From Acidobacteriota bacterium (lineage in GTDB: Bacteria; Acidobacteriota; Terriglobia; UBA7540): a stretch of DNA of 64,000 bases. The DNA lies in the NCBI GenBank assembly GCA_023474345.1, contig JAMCXS010000003.1, positions 1 to 64,000 of the forward strand, in the 5' to 3' direction. Below are positions 61,319 through 64,000 of the stretch, one piece after another. A program made the position numbers and the translations under genes. The notes under the pieces were generated by a model. It had not been told where the DNA came from, ran no database searches, and saw only the letters and a program-made list of their open reading frames with translations. How positions within the stretch are numbered: the stretch's first letter is position 1; every line of letters begins with the position of its first letter.

Positions 61319-62395
61319 ATGCCCGAATTTCAGCTTAACCAGAAACCATACTTGCCGGAAGTTTCGCGCCCGATCGTCATCATCGGCGCCGGTGGGATTG
61401 TTCACGATGCCCACCTCCCCGCGTACCGGAAAGCGGGCTTCCGGGTGGTGGGTATTTATGACCTCAATCCGGGGTGCGCGCGGTCTCTCTCGACCGAGTT
61501 CGGCATCGAGCGAGTGTTTCCTTCTCTGCAAAGTGCCGCGAACGAAGCCCCAGCCGGCGCGGTCTTTGACGTTGCCGTGCCCGCGTCTGCCATTATGGAA
61601 GTTCTCCCGCATCTTCCAGGCGGCAGGGGGGTGCTTATCCAAAAACCACTGGGCGAGAATCTTGGTGAGGCAAAGCGTATCGTTGAACTCTGCCGCCGGA
61701 AAGAGTTTCGCGCAGCCGTTAACTTCCAGCTCCGTTACGCGCCCTACGTTCTGGCAGCCCGAAGCCTGCTCGACCAGGGCGTCATTGGAACATTGCACGA
61801 TCTGGAAGTGAGAGTAAGCGTCTTCACGCCCTGGCACCTCTGGCCCTTCATGCAGGGCATCCCACGGGTTGAAATGCTTTATCACAGTATTCACTATATT
61901 GACTTGCTCCGCTCATTTCTGGGCGAACCGGGCAGTGTATATGCCAAGACTCTGAAGCATCCTATTTCTCCGCACCTTGCTCCCACGCGTTCAACCCTCA
62001 TCCTGGATTATGACGATACGATTCGGGCGTGCATTTGCGCGAACCACGGGCACATATTTGGGCTCCGCCACCAGGAGAGCTTTATCAAATGGGAAGCGAC
62101 AAAAGGAGCTATCATCGCCAAGATGGGCCTGCTGATGAATTACCCGGAAGGTGAGCCCGACCAAATGGAGTTCTGCGTCCTGCGTGATGCGAAGCCGCCC
62201 CAATGGGAGACCGTTAGCCTTGAGGGGAGTTGGTTTCCTGACGCCTTTGTCGGCACCATGGCAAGCGTTATGTGTTGGGTCGATGATCCCCGGAAGAAAG
62301 CGCCGACAGCCGTGGACGACGCTCTCAAGACGATGGCCGTGCTGGAGACCGCGTACCGGTCGAGCGACCGAGGCGGAGAGCCCATTACTTTTTAA
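61319..62395 (+). CDS. Gfo/Idh/MocA-family NAD(P)-dependent oxidoreductase
   Basis: 358 residues from ATG 61319, with GGAAAGG five bases upstream; 24 extra codons in the open frame are not used. The Rossmann domain is seen in PIVIIGAGGIVHDAHLPAY, followed by GFRVVGIYDLNP; the catalytic-lysine motif is LIQKPLGENLGEA. The C-terminal domain carries MLYHSIHYIDLLRSFLGE with the conserved His. Substrates of this family are usually sugars, inositols or their acids. It begins a plus-strand unit with a binding-protein-like gene and an amidohydrolase. Confidence 0.88.
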   Translation: MPEFQLNQKPYLPEVSRPIVIIGAGGIVHDAHLPAYRKAGFRVVGIYDLNPGCARSLSTEFGIERVFPSLQSAANEAPAGAVFDVAVPASAIMEVLPHLPGGRGVLIQKPLGENLGEAKRIVELCRRKEFRAAVNFQLRYAPYVLAARSLLDQGVIGTLHDLEVRVSVFTPWHLWPFMQGIPRVEMLYHSIHYIDLLRSFLGEPGSVYAKTLKHPISPHLAPTRSTLILDYDDTIRACICANHGHIFGLRHQESFIKWEATKGAIIAKMGLLMNYPEGEPDQMEFCVLRDAKPPQWETVSLEGSWFPDAFVGTMASVMCWVDDPRKKAPTAVDDALKTMAVLETAYRSSDRGGEPITF

Positions 62396-62492
62396 AATCG
62401 ATGTTTCGGTGATCCACGTGACCTGTGTCGGAGCAAAAGACCGGGGCTCTGCTGCAAGATCGTGCAGCGTCAGGGGTCGGTTATAAAAAAAC

Positions 62493-63653
62493 ATGCCGTC
62501 AAGTTCAATCCGTCTTCGAGGCATCACTTGGAATCACTCACGCGGCTTGCTGCCTATGGTGGCTACAGCCCAGCGCTTTTCAGAAATCTATCCCGATGTT
62601 GAAGTGGTGTGGCAAAAGCGAAGCCTGCAAGAGTTCGCAGATTTTTCCGTTGAAAAACTGGCCGAGTCTTTTGATCTGGTTGTGATCGACCATCCTTTTG
62701 TGGGTTATGCAGCACGCCACCGAATCTTTATTCCGCTGGATGAAAAGCTGGACGCTGATTTCCTGGCTGATCAAGACCGGAACTCCGTAGGCGGATCGCA
62801 CCGGAGTTATTTCTATGACGGGCGCCAGTGGGCTCTGGCAATTGACGCGGCTGCGCCGGTCAGTTCCTGGCGGGCTGATTTGCTCGAAAAGGCGGGCGTC
62901 TCCGTGCCTGAAACATGGGACGCGATTCTCGTTTTGGCACGACGCGGCCTGGTGGCATTCCCGTCGGTTCCCGTGGACAGCCTGATGAATTTTTACATGC
63001 TCTGTTGTGCGCTCGGCGAAGGCCCCTTCGTGGGTGAGGATGCTTTTGGTGACGCTGAAACGGGCGTCGAAGCGCTCGTGACGCTTCGGGAATTGGTATC
63101 GCTTTGTTCGCCTGAAATTCTCCACTGGAATCCCATCGCGACTTACGAAGCAATGACGGCCCGCGACGATGTGGCCTACTGTCCTTTTGCCTTCGGATAT
63201 TCCAACTATGCGCGGCCCGGCTACGCTCGGAAAACGCTCGAATTCGGAGACCTTTGCCACATCCTCGGAGCGGAGCACGCTCGCACGACGCTTGGAGGAA
63301 CGGGCCTCGCAATTTCGGCTGCCTGCCGCAACCATGAGGCCGCTTTTCGCTACGCCCGTTACGTAGCGTCGGCAGATTGCCAAAAAACGCTTTACGTTCA
63401 GGATGGCGGCCAGCCCGCACACCGTTCAGCATGGGCTGACGCGGAAGCCAACCGCATGACAAATAGCTTTTTCCGCAATACCTTGCCCGCGATCGACCGC
63501 GCTTATCTGCGGCCGCGCTATTGCGGTTACATTGAGTGTCAGGATCGGGCTGGAGCGGCGGTGCATCATTTCCTCTGCGAAGGTGGAAACCCACGGGCCG
63601 TGGTCGAAAAGTTACGCCGGTTCTTTGAACAATCAAAGCTAAAGGGACGCTGA
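62493..63653 (+). CDS. Extracellular solute-binding-protein homologue without a signal peptide
   Basis: 386 residues, start at ATG 62493. The fold is that of family 1 sugar-binding proteins (LLPMVATAQRFSEIYPDVEV, ADLLEKAGVSVPETWDAI, GTGLAISAACRNHEAAFRYA), yet the N-terminus (MPSSSIRLRGITWNHSRG) has no hydrophobic signal and no lipobox. No permease or ATPase gene lies beside it. As far as I recall, similar proteins occur beside CaiB- and MaoC-type genes in other bacteria, and their role is not established. It may be a cytoplasmic ligand sensor or an enzyme derived from a binding protein. A missed upstream start is unlikely because the region before 62493 holds no hydrophobic codons in frame. 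Confidence 0.75.
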   Translation: MPSSSIRLRGITWNHSRGLLPMVATAQRFSEIYPDVEVVWQKRSLQEFADFSVEKLAESFDLVVIDHPFVGYAARHRIFIPLDEKLDADFLADQDRNSVGGSHRSYFYDGRQWALAIDAAAPVSSWRADLLEKAGVSVPETWDAILVLARRGLVAFPSVPVDSLMNFYMLCCALGEGPFVGEDAFGDAETGVEALVTLRELVSLCSPEILHWNPIATYEAMTARDDVAYCPFAFGYSNYARPGYARKTLEFGDLCHILGAEHARTTLGGTGLAISAACRNHEAAFRYARYVASADCQKTLYVQDGGQPAHRSAWADAEANRMTNSFFRNTLPAIDRAYLRPRYCGYIECQDRAGAAVHHFLCEGGNPRAVVEKLRRFFEQSKLKGR

Positions 63654-63682
63654 GGGCCTGAGGCATCCCTTGCGAGGGAATC

Positions 63683-64000
63683 GTGAAAATCATCGACACT
63701 CACCAGCATCTCTGGGACACGGATCGCTTCAAATTTTCCTGGTGCAAAGACATCTCCAAACTCAACCGAAGTTTTCGCATGCCGGACTACCTGGAGGCAA
63801 TTCGCGGCGTCGGCATCGAGAGATCGGTCCACGTGGAGGCTGACGTGGACGAGCCTTATATGCTTGATGAAACCCGGTACATTCTTAACCTCGCTGGAGC
63901 CCGGGACAATCCGCTCTCGGGAGTGGTCGCTTGCGGGCGCCCGGAGAAGGAAGGGTTCAGGGAATATCTTGATAAAATTGCGGGCCATCCTGCTCTTAAA
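63683..64000 (+). CDS. Amidohydrolase (lactonase-type TIM barrel), cut by window edge
   Basis: 106 codons from GTG 63683, behind GAGGGA three bases upstream; the frame stays open to the last base. The start KIIDTHQHLWD with the HxH metal site is characteristic of amidohydrolase family 2, which includes L-fuconolactone and L-rhamnonolactone hydrolases and decarboxylases. Next come RMPDYLEAIRGVGIERSVHVEAD and NPLSGVVACGRPEKEG, matching the same group. Neighbour genes support a lactone-opening step in a sugar-acid pathway. Confidence 0.85.
   Translation, partial: MKIIDTHQHLWDTDRFKFSWCKDISKLNRSFRMPDYLEAIRGVGIERSVHVEADVDEPYMLDETRYILNLAGARDNPLSGVVACGRPEKEGFREYLDKIAGHPALK

Noticed and set aside
1-64000. 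CRISPR arrays and cas genes, prophage structural genes, complete rRNA or tRNA genes
   Set aside because: I looked for regularly spaced direct repeats, phage modules and RNA genes and saw none besides the SRP RNA and the tRNA-Lys fragment.

Overview
The window reads like a chromosomal segment of an uncultured soil-type member of the Acidobacteriota. This is inferred from gene content: an OAR-type TonB-dependent outer-membrane barrel plus two relics of such receptors, a von Willebrand A (VWA) type secreted protein coupled to that barrel, many exported glycoside hydrolases with twin-arginine or Sec signals, a System I cytochrome c maturation operon, and the order SRP RNA-dnaX-ybaB-recR. No 16S rRNA or marker tree was available, so the phylum is an inference.

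Layout. 1-6.7 kb: three minus-strand exported enzymes (metallophosphoesterase cut by the window edge, an unassigned TIM-barrel-like enzyme, a GH3 beta-glucosidase), separated by gene-poor DNA that carries a dispersed hairpin repeat. One repeat copy is fused in frame to the GH3 C-terminus. 7.3-18.7 kb: DegT aminotransferase, tannase-family esterase, UroD-family protein, then a scarred region (TonB-receptor relic, radical-SAM-like fragment, clan GH-A hydrolase, a 21-codon start of an enolase-superfamily gene ending exactly at a tRNA-Lys 3' fragment), then a GH98-like enzyme paired with a secreted transglutaminase-like protein. 19-22.8 kb: degraded transposase, TPR protein, yvcK, OsmC-family protein and an IS1634-like relic. 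22.9-29.6 kb: a sugar-acid cluster on the minus strand (DapA-family aldolase, ACS-type MFS carrier, gluconate dehydrogenase subunit 3-like protein, GMC oxidoreductase, IclR regulator). 29.9-34.5 kb: a three-gene unit of a plug-less TonB-receptor-like barrel, a VWA protein and a membrane-anchored coiled-coil protein. 34.9-42.5 kb: bioB-bioF, an L-rhamnonate dehydratase-like enzyme, a GH39/GH5-like hydrolase and a GH2 beta-galactosidase. 42.8-50.0 kb: the ccm operon (E, F, H, a zinc-ribbon CcmI-like protein, a membrane protein with a carboxypeptidase-regulatory-like fold, A, B, C, D), closed by a hairpin. 50-54 kb: a glycine-zipper lipoprotein, then ffs, dnaX, ybaB, recR. 54-57 kb: korAB 2-oxoacid:ferredoxin oxidoreductase. 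57.3-58.0 kb: an IS1634-like relic with both terminal repeats. 58-64 kb: an acid-catabolism cluster (two MaoC-type hydratases, CaiB-type CoA-transferase, IclR regulator, Gfo/Idh/MocA oxidoreductase, a substrate-binding-protein-like gene without signal peptide, and an amidohydrolase cut by the window edge).

Taken together, the exported hydrolases, the tannase, the sugar-acid carrier and dehydrogenases, the rhamnonate dehydratase and the IclR-linked clusters suggest a plant- or microbe-derived polysaccharide degrader that takes sugars through aldonic acids. The least familiar pieces are the barrel/VWA/coiled-coil unit, the cysteine-type CcmE next to CcmH, the repeat-derived tail on the GH3 enzyme, the tRNA-Lys scar that truncates an enolase-family gene, and the cytoplasmic solute-binding-protein homologue in the CoA-transferase cluster.
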